A stretch of DNA of 59,960 bases from Acidobacteriota bacterium (lineage in GTDB: Bacteria; Acidobacteriota; Terriglobia; Terriglobales; SCQP01): assembly GCA_021826505.1 (NCBI GenBank), contig JAKAZV010000005.1, positions 1-59,960 of the forward strand. The letters run 5' to 3'. Of this stretch, positions 43,120 to 51,949 are shown one piece after another. Position 1 is the first letter of the stretch. Each line of letters opens with the position of its first letter. A program made the position numbers and the translations under genes. The notes under the pieces were generated by a model that worked only from the letters and a program-made list of their open reading frames with translations, was not told the DNA's origin and did not search any database.

Positions 43120-44037
43120 TTATCTGGCATTGACTTTGCGGCGGGAGGGATGGGGCAAGGTCAAATGTGTTTGCGGGCTCAGCCCCGCCCGCCCATCCGG
43201 CAGGATGCGATAGGGGTGTCCCAGAGGATCGATCGGGACGCCGCGCAGATCGCCGGCCGCGATCAGCGGCTGCCACGAGCGGGCTTTTGTGTGGAATTTT
43301 GCCGCATATTGCCGCAGTAAATGATCCAGTGCGGCAAGGTCGAGCTGGGCCCGCAGCCGGCGCATATGGGCCAGCGCATTTTCGCGGATCAGGCGGTCGG
43401 GCGCATGCCGGTATAAATGCGCCCATAGCTGCAGCGCCAGCACCTTCTCATTGGCCTGTCCGTACCAGTCGGCCGCCAGGGTATAGAGCACGGGGTTGGC
43501 GCCGGGCCGTCGCGCCCCGGCGGCAAAGGTGGCCGCGGCCGCCCGGCGCTGGTGCAGGTTAAGAGCTTGAATGAAGCCCAGGTCAAAATACAGCCGCCAG
43601 TCATTGGGCTCAGTCCCGATGGCCCGCTCCAGCAACCGCGCCGCCGCATGCGGATGCCCCGCGCCCAGGGGCGGAGCATCGGCCAGAAAATAGCTGCCAA
43701 ATTCCGCCGCCGCGGTCAGCCGTGGATCGAGCTTCTGGGTCAGCCGCAGCAGCGGCGCCAGCAGCGGATAATGCCGCCGCCGCTGCTGATGCAAGCGGCC
43801 AAAGTACTGAATCGCGCGGGTCCAGTAAATATCGGCGGCCAACCCCCGGTAGTTCAAAAACAGCGCCGCCGCCATGCGTGCCTCCGGCACCGCCAGATGC
43901 GTCGCGTGTTTCCTCCACAGCGGCCGTAAGGGTCGCGCCCGGGTTTCAGCTTCATGGCTGGCCAGCAATAATCCGGCCAGCAGCGCCGCTCCGGCCGCCA
44001 TCGCCATCCCACGCCGCGAATTTCGCCCCGCACTCAT
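43120..44037 (-). CDS. TPR-like repeat protein of unknown function
   Basis: 305 residues. An N-terminal hydrophobic segment (MAMAAGAALLAGLLLAS) suggests a membrane anchor or signal. The rest is helical, with TPR-like pairs such as NDWRLYFDLGFIQALNLHQR and ANPVLYTLAADWYGQANEKV. FLNYRGLAADIYWTRAIQYF looks like a conserved family patch. TAATG couples it to the ABC permease gene. The function is unknown. Confidence 0.6.
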   Translation of the reverse strand: MSAGRNSRRGMAMAAGAALLAGLLLASHEAETRARPLRPLWRKHATHLAVPEARMAAALFLNYRGLAADIYWTRAIQYFGRLHQQRRRHYPLLAPLLRLTQKLDPRLTAAAEFGSYFLADAPPLGAGHPHAAARLLERAIGTEPNDWRLYFDLGFIQALNLHQRRAAAATFAAGARRPGANPVLYTLAADWYGQANEKVLALQLWAHLYRHAPDRLIRENALAHMRRLRAQLDLAALDHLLRQYAAKFHTKARSWQPLIAAGDLRGVPIDPLGHPYRILPDGRAGLSPQTHLTLPHPSRRKVNAR

Positions 44038-44837
44038 TATTTAAGATCCCGGAATTCGAAAATTACGGCGCTCAGGATCAGCATCGCTGCGCCATAGAGC
44101 AGAACATAAAGCGAATTCCAGCCCAGCAGCCGCGCGCTCACCGGCAGATAATGCGAGGCCGTCGTGGTCAGGTTCAATCCTCCGAAGTTGGGCAGGGCAT
44201 CGGCCACCAGCCGCGGCAGCCAGCGTCCCGGCCCCGGTCGCGCCGCCGCGCCCAGGCCGCGCAGTTCGCCATTGAAGTTGCCGATCAGAAACAGGCTCAG
44301 GCTAAAGACCGCGGCCAGTCCTATCGAGGCAAAGCTCGAAAAAAACAGCGACACCGCGGTCAACAGCGCCAGCTCCAGCCATACGCAATAGAGCGCGGCC
44401 AGCACCGCCCCCTCGCCGCTGTGCCAGCCGCCCTGCAGCCAGCTCAGCGCGGCCAGCAGCGCCAGCCCCATCAGCCCGGTATTCACCGTCAGCGCCAGCA
44501 GCAGGCCGGCAAATTTCCCCAACACCAACTCCCGCCGCCGCACCGGGTGCGCCAGCAGCGCATACGCCGTCCGCCGTTCAATCTCTTTCGCCACCAGTTG
44601 ATTGCCCAGCAGCACCGCCATGAGCGCGCCCAGAAACGTAATCGCCGCCAGGCTGAAGTTGATCAGCGCGCCCGCCGCGATGCCAAACGACATTTGCGTG
44701 AACAGCAGCGCCGCGCCCGCCATCAGCACCGCGAAACCGGCCAGGCTCAGCAGCCAGCGGTCGCGAATCGCCTCGCGGAAGCTGTTGCCCGCGATCGCGG
44801 CCATGATCTTGCCCGCCCCTAAAGTCCGCTCGTTCAT
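44037..44837 (-). CDS. ABC-2 type transporter permease
   Basis: 266 residues with about six hydrophobic segments. It has a conserved ABC-2 layout, with NSFREAIRDRWLL near the N-terminus and ERRTAYALLAHPVRRRELVLG between the second and third segments. It overlaps the ATPase gene by ATGA. The substrate is not evident. Confidence 0.85.
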   Translation of the reverse strand: MNERTLGAGKIMAAIAGNSFREAIRDRWLLSLAGFAVLMAGAALLFTQMSFGIAAGALINFSLAAITFLGALMAVLLGNQLVAKEIERRTAYALLAHPVRRRELVLGKFAGLLLALTVNTGLMGLALLAALSWLQGGWHSGEGAVLAALYCVWLELALLTAVSLFFSSFASIGLAAVFSLSLFLIGNFNGELRGLGAAARPGPGRWLPRLVADALPNFGGLNLTTTASHYLPVSARLLGWNSLYVLLYGAAMLILSAVIFEFRDLK

Positions 44838-45823
44838 GCCGTGGTCTCCCGCTGGACCGGAGCGGCTTCATGGTTGGGTCGCGGTTCCGCAAAAAAAATC
44901 GCTTCCAGGCTGGGCCGCGCCGGTTCCACCTTCAAAATCTCTCCGCTCGCGGCGCGAATGGCGTCCAGCGCCGGCCATAGCTGGCTGCTCGTCACCGTGA
45001 TCCGGTATTTGCCCGCTTCCGGCAATGCCTGCGCGGCGCCCAGATTCATCTTCTGCAAAGCGGCTTCGCTGCAGCCATCCGCCTGCCGCCAGATGATCTC
45101 CCGGCTGCCGCTCTCGCTGCCTTGCCAATCAGACAACGGCCCCACTCCGCGCAGCTTGCCTTTTTCCAGCACTGCGACCCGGTCGCACAACTGCTCCGCG
45201 TCGCTCAAAATGTGGGTTGAAAAAAACACCGTCCGTTCCTGGCGCTTCAATTCCAGAATGATCTCCCGCACTTCCCGCCGGCCTCCCGGATCAAGACCGC
45301 TCATCGGTTCGTCCAGTATCACCAGTTCCGGATCATGCAGAATTGCCTGCGCCAGCCCGACCCGCTGCAGCATGCCCTTGGAATATTTCCGCAGCGCGAT
45401 ATTGCCTGCCTCGCTCAGTCCCAGTTGTTCCAGCCGCGCTTCTACCCGCTGCTCCAGTGTCTGCCCCCTCAGCCCCGATAGCCGGCCAAAATATCGCAGC
45501 AACTCCCGGCCGGTCAGATATTCATAAAAATAAGGGTTTTCCGGCAGATACCCCACCCGCCGCCTCATTTCCACCCCGGACCGCGCATGCACCGGCGTGC
45601 CCAGCAGCCGGGCTTCGCCCGACGTGGGATGAATTAAGCCCAGCAGCAGCTTCAGCGTAGTCGTTTTACCGGCGCCGTTCTGCCCTAAGAACCCAAAGAT
45701 TTCTCCTGGCTGAATCTGCAGGTCGAGGCCGTCCAGGGCGCGTTTGCGGATTGCCGCCTTGCGCCACGGCTTCCAGCCTGGCGGGTATTCTTTCGTTAAT
45801 TGTTTGCATTCCACCGCGTACAT
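44834..45823 (-). CDS. ABC transporter ATP-binding protein
   Basis: 329 residues. Walker A GQNGAGKT (47-54), signature YSKGMLQRVGLA and Walker B LVILDEPMSGLDP, then the H-loop in FFSTHILSD. Subgroup like NatA / lipoprotein- or drug-export ATPases of the ABC-2 type, with a C-terminal extension of about 90 residues after the core. First gene of the ATPase-permease-TPR-LolA set; divergent from mraZ. Confidence 0.92.
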   Translation of the reverse strand: MYAVECKQLTKEYPPGWKPWRKAAIRKRALDGLDLQIQPGEIFGFLGQNGAGKTTTLKLLLGLIHPTSGEARLLGTPVHARSGVEMRRRVGYLPENPYFYEYLTGRELLRYFGRLSGLRGQTLEQRVEARLEQLGLSEAGNIALRKYSKGMLQRVGLAQAILHDPELVILDEPMSGLDPGGRREVREIILELKRQERTVFFSTHILSDAEQLCDRVAVLEKGKLRGVGPLSDWQGSESGSREIIWRQADGCSEAALQKMNLGAAQALPEAGKYRITVTSSQLWPALDAIRAASGEILKVEPARPSLEAIFFAEPRPNHEAAPVQRETTA

Positions 45824-45949
45824 GGCAATTTTTTAGACGAAGGCGTCCGCAACAGGGTAACAAAAGTGCGCGGGAGACGATGCGGCCAGGCATTTCCGTA
45901 GTGCCTTTAGTGCGCCCTGAATTTTAGTCCGATAATCTTCAAAAAATAC

Positions 45950-45977
45950 TTGACAGAACTATTTTCACGCTTATTAT
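45950..45977 (+). promoter_or_regulatory. Sigma-70 promoter of the mraZ operon
   Basis: TTGACA (45950-45955) and TATTAT (45972-45977) with a 16-bp spacer. The transcription start would lie among the GTGG repeats that begin at 45978. Confidence 0.85.
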
Positions 45978-46011
45978 GTGGTCAGGAGTGGTAAAAAGTG
46001 GCTTGAAGTGG
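45978..46011 (+). promoter_or_regulatory. MraZ operator: four GTGG boxes at 10-bp spacing
   Basis: GTGG occurs at 45978, 45988, 45998 and 46008, exactly one helical turn apart, just downstream of the -10. MraZ is known to bind similarly spaced TGGGN-type repeats upstream of its own gene and repress the division operon. Confidence 0.85.
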
Positions 46012-46037
46012 GTTAATATAGCTGAGATTGGACGAAC

Positions 46038-46481
46038 ATGCTGCGCGGCAGTTATTCAGCCCGGGTTGACGAAAAGGGAAGACTCAAGGTTCCCACGGAG
46101 TTCCGCGCCCATCTCGATCTCGGTTATCCCGGCGGCAAATATTACATCACCTCCTTTGATGGTTTGAACGCGCGCATCTTCCCTATGCCGGAATGGGAAA
46201 AGACTGAGGAAAGACTGGCGGGTCTGGCCAGCCTGCACCCTCTGCGGGAAAAGCTGCTGCGCCGCACCAACTACTACGGCCAGGTGGTCGAAATGGATGC
46301 TCAGGGCCGCGTTCTCATCCCCGCGGTGCTTCGCGAAGCCGCCGAGATGCGGGGCGATGTGACCGTCATGGGCTACCTGCGCTATCTGGAAGTCTGGAAT
46401 CAAGAGCGTCTGCTGGGCGAAATGAAGGCCAAGCCCTTCACCGATGAAGACAAGCAGGCGCTGGCCGATCTGGGAATTTGA
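46038..46481 (+). CDS. mraZ: Transcriptional regulator MraZ
   Basis: 147 residues with two SpoVT/AbrB-like domains, each with a DxxxR motif: RVDEKGRLKVP and MDAQGRVLIP. It begins MLRGSYSARVD, typical of the family. It represses the division cluster through the four GTGG boxes upstream. First gene of mraZ-rsmH-ftsL-ftsI; its stop lies 5 bp before the rsmH ATG. Confidence 0.96.
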   Translation: MLRGSYSARVDEKGRLKVPTEFRAHLDLGYPGGKYYITSFDGLNARIFPMPEWEKTEERLAGLASLHPLREKLLRRTNYYGQVVEMDAQGRVLIPAVLREAAEMRGDVTVMGYLRYLEVWNQERLLGEMKAKPFTDEDKQALADLGI

Positions 46482-46486
46482 CATGC

Positions 46487-47458
46487 ATGTCCTCCGGCCA
46501 TCAAACCGGCGATTGGGATGCCCCGCGCGAACGGGCCGCGGAGCATATTCCCGTGATGCCGGCCGAGGCGCTGCAATATCTGGCTCCGCGTCCCGGCGGG
46601 TTTTACGTGGATGGCACCGCCGGACTGGGCGGGCATGCCCGTGCCATTGCCGCCCAACTGGGCCGGGATGGCGTGCTGCTGTGTCTCGACAAAGACCCGC
46701 AGGCGCTGGAGCGGGCCGCCCCGCATCTGCGGCCGCATCCGGACGAATCCGGCCGCTGGCCGCGCATCGAGCTGCGGCAGGCCAGTTTTGCCGAATTATC
46801 CGGGATCATGCGCGAGCTGGCGCGCGGCCCGGCCGATGGCTTATTGCTCGATCTGGGAGTGAGTTCACTGCAATTATCCGCTCCCGATCGGGGTTTCAGT
46901 TTTCTGGCCGATGGGCCGCTGGATATGCGGATGGACCCGCGCCAGCCCCTGACGGCGGAACAAGTGGTGAACCAATCCGGCGAGCGCGAGCTGGCCGATT
47001 GGATTTACCAATTCGGAGAGGAAAGGAGGTCGCGGAGAATCGCCAGAGCCATTGTCCGGGCGCGGCCGCTGCACTCCACCAGGCAACTGGCGGATGTGAT
47101 AGCGGCCGCGGCCCGGCCAATGAAATCCTCCCGGCATCCGGCGGGGAAGTCCGGCAAGCTCCTGCATCCCGCGACGCGCACCTTTCAAGCCCTGCGCATT
47201 CTCGTCAACTCCGAATTGGACGATTTGGCCGTCTGTCTGCGCGATCTGCCCGCCAATTTGCGCTCCGGAGGGCGCGCGGTGGTGATCGCCTTTCATTCAC
47301 TCGAAGACCGGCCGGTGAAGGAAGCCTTTCGCGCCGGCGCGCAAGCCGGCCACTGGCGCCTGTTGACGCCCCATGTGGTGCGTCCCGCGCCCGGGGAAAT
47401 CGCCTGCAATCCGCGCGCCCGCAGCGCCCGGCTGCGGGCCGTCGAACGATTGGAATGA
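46487..47458 (+). CDS. rsmH: 16S rRNA (cytosine1402-N4)-methyltransferase RsmH
   Basis: 323 residues. HIPVMPAEAL, the SAM motif YVDGTAGLGGHA, LLLDLGVSSLQL, DMRMDPRQPLTA and VIAFHSLEDRPVK are signature RsmH/MraW segments. It methylates C1402 of 16S rRNA. I chose the ATG at 46487, with GGGAA about 10 nt upstream; the in-frame TTG at 46478 is less likely. It sits in the expected place after mraZ. Confidence 0.95.
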   Translation: MSSGHQTGDWDAPRERAAEHIPVMPAEALQYLAPRPGGFYVDGTAGLGGHARAIAAQLGRDGVLLCLDKDPQALERAAPHLRPHPDESGRWPRIELRQASFAELSGIMRELARGPADGLLLDLGVSSLQLSAPDRGFSFLADGPLDMRMDPRQPLTAEQVVNQSGERELADWIYQFGEERRSRRIARAIVRARPLHSTRQLADVIAAAARPMKSSRHPAGKSGKLLHPATRTFQALRILVNSELDDLAVCLRDLPANLRSGGRAVVIAFHSLEDRPVKEAFRAGAQAGHWRLLTPHVVRPAPGEIACNPRARSARLRAVERLE

Positions 47459-47479
47459 GCCTGCGCACGGTGGAGGCAT

Positions 47480-47902
47480 ATGCAAACGACTATTTACTTT
47501 GCCCAGCAAATTGATAATTCCCGCCTGCGGCGCGTCGCCGATCCCCGCCGTTCCCGCGAATTGCTGGCGCTGGCCGCCTGCGCCTCGCTGGTGTTCCTTT
47601 TGTTATTAGGCTACGGCTGGCAGAGATTTCAGATCGTGCATCTCGGCTATTCCATTGCCCGCCTGGACCAGCAGGCGCAGAATTTGCGCGCCTGGAACCA
47701 GGGGCTGCGGCTGGAACAGGCTTCCCTGCGCGACCCCATGCGCATTTACACGGTGGCCCGGCAGGAACTGGGGCTGGCTTCGCCGCAACCCGGCCAGGTG
47801 CTGCCGTTGGAGCCGGCCGGCGGGTCAGCCACGCCCGTTCTGGCTGAGTTCCGCATACCCGCCCCGCCCGTTCACCGCCATCGCGGAGTGGGCGGCCAGT
47901 AA
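47480..47902 (+). CDS. ftsL: Cell division protein FtsL-like
   Basis: 140 residues, bitopic. A short cytoplasmic start is followed by a membrane segment (LALAACASLVFLLLLGYGW), then a helical coiled-coil-like region (YSIARLDQQAQNLRAWNQGL) ending in RIYTVARQELGLASP, the usual FtsL end. The tail is Pro/Ala-rich. It bridges FtsI and other divisome proteins. Support is positional (between rsmH and ftsI) plus topology. A GGAGG-like site precedes the ATG. Confidence 0.83.
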   Translation: MQTTIYFAQQIDNSRLRRVADPRRSRELLALAACASLVFLLLLGYGWQRFQIVHLGYSIARLDQQAQNLRAWNQGLRLEQASLRDPMRIYTVARQELGLASPQPGQVLPLEPAGGSATPVLAEFRIPAPPVHRHRGVGGQ

Positions 47903-47917
47903 AATTGCTCCAAATTT

Positions 47918-49990
47918 ATGGCGGCTACCGGCTCTCGGCGGCGGATATTTTTTCTGCATGGTCTCTTGCTGCTCTGGGGCGGCGTGATCTGGGCACGCCT
48001 GTTCCGCTTACAGGTCCTCGATTATTCCCATTTGCGCCGGCGCGCCCGCAATCAGCAATCGCGCCTGATCCGGGTGCGGCCGCGGCGCGGCGTTATCTAT
48101 GACCGCCGGCTGCATCCGCTGGCTCTCAGCCTGCCGGTGGAGTCGGTCTTTGCGGTTCCCGGCCGGGTGCTCCATCCCCGCGCCGAGTCGCGGCAATTAG
48201 CCGCCATTCTGCATCTCTCCGCCACGGATCTGCGCCGCCGCTGGCGCGCGGCCCGGGATTTCTGCTGGGTCGCACGGCAGATTCCCGCCGCCCAGTCCAG
48301 CCAGATCCGCACCCTGCATCTGCCCGGCATTGAGTTCGAAAAAGAGAGCCGCCGTTTTTATCCCAAGGGCCGGCTGGCGGCGCAGGTCCTGGGCTATGTC
48401 GGTCTCGACGGCAACGGTCTGGGCGGCCTCGAATACAGTCTCAACCGCGGCCTCGCCGGCAAAGCCGGCCGCGAACTGGTGGAAGTGGACGCCCATGGCC
48501 GGGTCGCCAACATCATCGAACGCCCGCCCCATCGCGGGGAAAGCTATGTCCTCACGATTGACCAGTATGTTCAGTACATCGCGCAAAAAGAGCTGGACCA
48601 TGAGATGCGCATCAGCCATGCGCGCCGCGGCACGGTAGTGGTCGAGCGCCGCGATGGCGCGCTGCTGGCGCTGGCCAGCGCGCCCAATTTCAATCCCAAC
48701 CATTTTGCCCGCGCCTCGTCGCGCGCCCTGCAGGATGGGGTGGTCAGCGACGTCTATGAACCCGGCTCGGTCTTTAAATTGGTGACCCTGTCGGCCGCCT
48801 TGCAGCAGGGCCTGGCCACCCCGCAGACCATGGTGAACTGCCAGATGGGTTCGATCAATGTGGGCGGAGTCACCATCTACGATCACGCCAGATTCGGCCT
48901 GTTAAGCGTGACCCAGATCCTGGCCGAATCGAGCGACGTGGGCGCCATCAAAATGGGCTTGCGGCTGGGCCCGCGCCGTCTATATCGCTATATCCGCGAC
49001 TACGGCTTTGGCCGCCGGGTCGGCATTGGATTGCCCGGCGAGTCGGCCGGCATTCTGCGTCCGCCCAGCCAATGGAGCGGCATGTCCATTGGCTCGCTCA
49101 GCATGGGCCAGGAGATCGCGGTCACTCCGCTGCAGGTTGCGGCGATGATCACGACGGTGGCCGATGGCGGCCTCTACCGCCGTCCCCAGCTCATCCGCGA
49201 CCGCTTTCATGGCGATCCGCCCGCCGTGTTGCCGCCCTTTCAACCCTCGCCCGCCCGGCGGGTGATCAGCGCGCGCATTTCGGCGGAAATGCGCGCCATG
49301 ATGGGTCAGGTCATCAACCCGCTTCCGGCGACCGGCTGGGAAGCGCGCTTGAATGGCTACAGCGTGGGAGGGAAAACCGGGACCGCGCAGATGGTTCTGC
49401 CCGGCACCCACGCCTACGCCGCCAATAGCTACGTCGCGTCCTTCGGCGGCGTGGTGCCCTTGAGCAAGCCGCAAATTACCATTCTCGTGGTGCTGGATAA
49501 CCCGATCGGATTGCATGACGGCGGCACTGTCGCCGCGCCGGTTTTCCGCCGCATCGCCGAGCGGATTCTGCCGTATCTGGGAATTCCGCATGATGAGCCG
49601 TTCAGCCTTCCGGCCGGCCGATCGGGATATGAGTTAAGCCAGACGGGAAAAGGCTTGCCGCCGAAACCGGTCAGACCGCCCGACGTTTTTGCCCGGGAGG
49701 CCCAGGCCGCGCTGCCCGCCAGCTGGGGGGCAGCACAGACGGCGCCATCCAGTTCCACCGTGGTGGTGGACTACAGCGGAGGCCCCGCACTGCCGGATTT
49801 TTCCGGCCAGACGGTGGGCCAGGTGGCGGCCTACTGCGCCCGGTATAACTTAGTGCCGCGATTGTATGGCAGCGGGCTGGCCCGTGCGCAATCTCCGGCC
49901 GCCGGCGCGCATCTCATGCCCGGCGACCGCGTCACGGTCGAATTCAGCCGCCATCCCCGGCCGCCGGCATCCCCGCATACGGGCGGCTGA
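47918..49990 (+). CDS. ftsI: Septal penicillin-binding protein FtsI (PBP3) with PASTA domain
   Basis: 690 residues. One N-terminal membrane segment, a PBP dimerisation domain and a transpeptidase domain with S284-x-x-K287 (EPGSVFK), SSD (338-340) and KTG (486-488). The second motif is SxD where SxN is usual. A C-terminal PASTA-like domain (about 620-680, ALPDFSGQTVGQVAAYCARY) ends the protein. It crosslinks septal peptidoglycan. Unlike in most clusters, no murE or murF follows. Confidence 0.94.
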   Translation: MAATGSRRRIFFLHGLLLLWGGVIWARLFRLQVLDYSHLRRRARNQQSRLIRVRPRRGVIYDRRLHPLALSLPVESVFAVPGRVLHPRAESRQLAAILHLSATDLRRRWRAARDFCWVARQIPAAQSSQIRTLHLPGIEFEKESRRFYPKGRLAAQVLGYVGLDGNGLGGLEYSLNRGLAGKAGRELVEVDAHGRVANIIERPPHRGESYVLTIDQYVQYIAQKELDHEMRISHARRGTVVVERRDGALLALASAPNFNPNHFARASSRALQDGVVSDVYEPGSVFKLVTLSAALQQGLATPQTMVNCQMGSINVGGVTIYDHARFGLLSVTQILAESSDVGAIKMGLRLGPRRLYRYIRDYGFGRRVGIGLPGESAGILRPPSQWSGMSIGSLSMGQEIAVTPLQVAAMITTVADGGLYRRPQLIRDRFHGDPPAVLPPFQPSPARRVISARISAEMRAMMGQVINPLPATGWEARLNGYSVGGKTGTAQMVLPGTHAYAANSYVASFGGVVPLSKPQITILVVLDNPIGLHDGGTVAAPVFRRIAERILPYLGIPHDEPFSLPAGRSGYELSQTGKGLPPKPVRPPDVFAREAQAALPASWGAAQTAPSSSTVVVDYSGGPALPDFSGQTVGQVAAYCARYNLVPRLYGSGLARAQSPAAGAHLMPGDRVTVEFSRHPRPPASPHTGG

Positions 49991-50016
49991 TATACTGGCA
50001 TCAACTGGCGCAGCGC

Positions 50017-51642
50017 ATGAAAAAAATCACCTCCCTGCTTACCATTCCGCTGTTTCTGGGGTTGTGCGCCTGGGTGGGCGGCACGGTGGGACCCCGGCTG
50101 GCCAACGGCCAGCCGCAAAGCCACGGCAATCCCGCGCACCGCGATCTGCGCCGTTTTGCCGAAGTGTACAGCATAGTCGCGCAAAACTATGCCGGGCCGG
50201 TCAAGCCATCGCGCGCCATATTTGACGGCGCCATTCCCGGCATGCTGCGCACCCTCGATCCCCACTCCACCTTTTTCGGTCCCCGCGAATTTGCCCGCAT
50301 GGAAGAGGAGCAAAGCTCGCATTATTACGGCGTGGGCATGGAAATTCGCGGCCAAGGCAGCCATACCGTGATCTGGCTGCCGTTTGCCGGCTCGCCGGCC
50401 TATCGCGCCGGGCTGCGTCCCGGCGATGTGATTGTGGGCATCAATGGCAAATCCGCCCAGGGCCTCAACACCAATCAAATCGCCGATCTGCTGAAAGGGC
50501 CCAAAGGGACCGCCGTTCGCATCGCGGTGATGCGGCAAGGCCATTCCCATCCCCTGAATTTCAGCGTGACCCGCGCCGCCGTGCATGACAGCACGGTAAC
50601 CTGCGCTTTTCAACTTGCTCCCGGCATCGGCTTCATTCATCTGGGCAACGGCACCTCCGGTTTTTCCGCCAGCACCCATCGCGATCTGGTCAAGGCCTTG
50701 CAGCAACTGGGCGGGCCGGCGCATTTAAAAGGCCTGGTGCTCGATCTGCGCAACAATCCCGGCGGGCTGCTCGATCAGGCGGTCAAGGTCGCGGACATGT
50801 TTCTGGCCAAAGGCCAGGTGATTGTCAGCCATCATGGCCGCAACTCACCCGATCAGGTTTATACCGCGCTGCACGGCAACCACGGCTTCAACTATCCGAT
50901 GGTGGTGCTGGTCAACAACGACACCGCCAGCGCCGCCGAAATTGTCACCGGCGCCGTGCAGGATCATGACCGCGCCCTGGTGGTCGGCCAGACCACCTTT
51001 GGCAAAGGCCTGGTGCAGACCGTGTTTCCGCTGAGCGACAACACCGGCCTGGCGCTGACCACCGCGCATTATTACACCCCCAGCGGCCGGCTCATCCAGC
51101 GCAACTATGCCGGGGTTCCGCTCTACGATTACTTCTGGGCCCATGACAACCCCACGCCCCTGGACAAGCGCCAGATCAAATTCACCGACACGGGCCGCAT
51201 GGTGTATGGCGGCGGCGGCATCACCCCCGATATTCATCTGCCCCGCCCGCGCCACAACGACTTTCAAAAAGAGCTCTACCCCGACATGCTGACCGACCGT
51301 TTCCTGGAATTCAGCGACGGCTATCTGGCCCGCCATCCCTCGCTGCCGCGGGACTGGAAGCCGGGGCCGGAGGTGCTGCGCTCATTCCAGGCGTTTCTGG
51401 TCCGCAAGCGCATTCCCTTCACGCCCCGGGAACTGAAGGCCAACGCCGCCTGGATTTTGCTGCAGGTGCGCGAGCATGTGGTGACCGCGCTGTACGGACA
51501 AAACCAGGGGCTGGAAATCCGCTACCTTCATGATCCCGAGGTCCAGGCGGCCATGCACGCGCTGCCGCAGGCCGAAGCCCTGGAACAGCGCGCGCTCAAA
51601 GTTCTAGCCGAGCGCCAGCACCAGGCTCCGGTAGTCAACTAA
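50017..51642 (+). CDS. C-terminal processing protease (S41 family)
   Basis: 541 residues. A signal or anchor segment (LTIPLFLGLCAWVGG) is followed by an N-terminal helical region with LDPHSTFF, a PDZ domain (about 100-185, with SPAYRAGLRPGDVIV) and the S41 catalytic core: LDLRNNPGG, catalytic S305 in NDTASAAEI and K330 in TFGKGLVQT. It acts in the periplasm on proteins or envelope enzymes. A TATACT -10-like sequence right after the ftsI stop suggests its own promoter. Confidence 0.93.
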   Translation: MKKITSLLTIPLFLGLCAWVGGTVGPRLANGQPQSHGNPAHRDLRRFAEVYSIVAQNYAGPVKPSRAIFDGAIPGMLRTLDPHSTFFGPREFARMEEEQSSHYYGVGMEIRGQGSHTVIWLPFAGSPAYRAGLRPGDVIVGINGKSAQGLNTNQIADLLKGPKGTAVRIAVMRQGHSHPLNFSVTRAAVHDSTVTCAFQLAPGIGFIHLGNGTSGFSASTHRDLVKALQQLGGPAHLKGLVLDLRNNPGGLLDQAVKVADMFLAKGQVIVSHHGRNSPDQVYTALHGNHGFNYPMVVLVNNDTASAAEIVTGAVQDHDRALVVGQTTFGKGLVQTVFPLSDNTGLALTTAHYYTPSGRLIQRNYAGVPLYDYFWAHDNPTPLDKRQIKFTDTGRMVYGGGGITPDIHLPRPRHNDFQKELYPDMLTDRFLEFSDGYLARHPSLPRDWKPGPEVLRSFQAFLVRKRIPFTPRELKANAAWILLQVREHVVTALYGQNQGLEIRYLHDPEVQAAMHALPQAEALEQRALKVLAERQHQAPVVN

Positions 51643-51654
51643 TGCACGCAATTT

Positions 51655-51909
51655 ATGGAAACCTTGATTATGTACACCACTTCCTGGTGCGGCGACTGCC
51701 GTCGCGCCAAGGCGTACTTGCAATCGCGCGGCATTGCCTATCAGGAAATCAACATTGAGGAATCCGAAGGCGCGGCCGAGCGCGTGGTGCAGAATAACGG
51801 CGGCAAACGCAAAGTGCCGACGTTTGAAGTTGCCGGCCGGTTTTTTTCCTGCAGCCCTTTTCAAGCCAGCGTGATTGACCGGGAGCTGAATTTAAAGCCG
51901 GTGGCATAA
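51655..51909 (+). CDS. Glutaredoxin-like thiol-disulfide protein
   Basis: 84 residues. MYTTSWCGDCRRAKAYL carries the redox CGDC, and the KVPTFEVAGRFFSCSPF segment holds the cis-Pro. The type with CxxC and Asp before the second Cys resembles NrdH/mycoredoxin-like glutaredoxins. The partner is unknown. It starts 12 bp after the S41 protease gene. Confidence 0.87.
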   Translation: METLIMYTTSWCGDCRRAKAYLQSRGIAYQEINIEESEGAAERVVQNNGGKRKVPTFEVAGRFFSCSPFQASVIDRELNLKPVA

Positions 51910-51949
51910 CGGCGCAACCGGGCGCGCCGCTGCGAAGCGGATCGGATCT

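Noticed and set aside
46444-47514. Long plus-strand frame of 356 codons overlapping rsmH
   Set aside because: It runs in another frame across the whole rsmH gene; rsmH has clear family motifs and this frame is Arg/Ala-rich with none.
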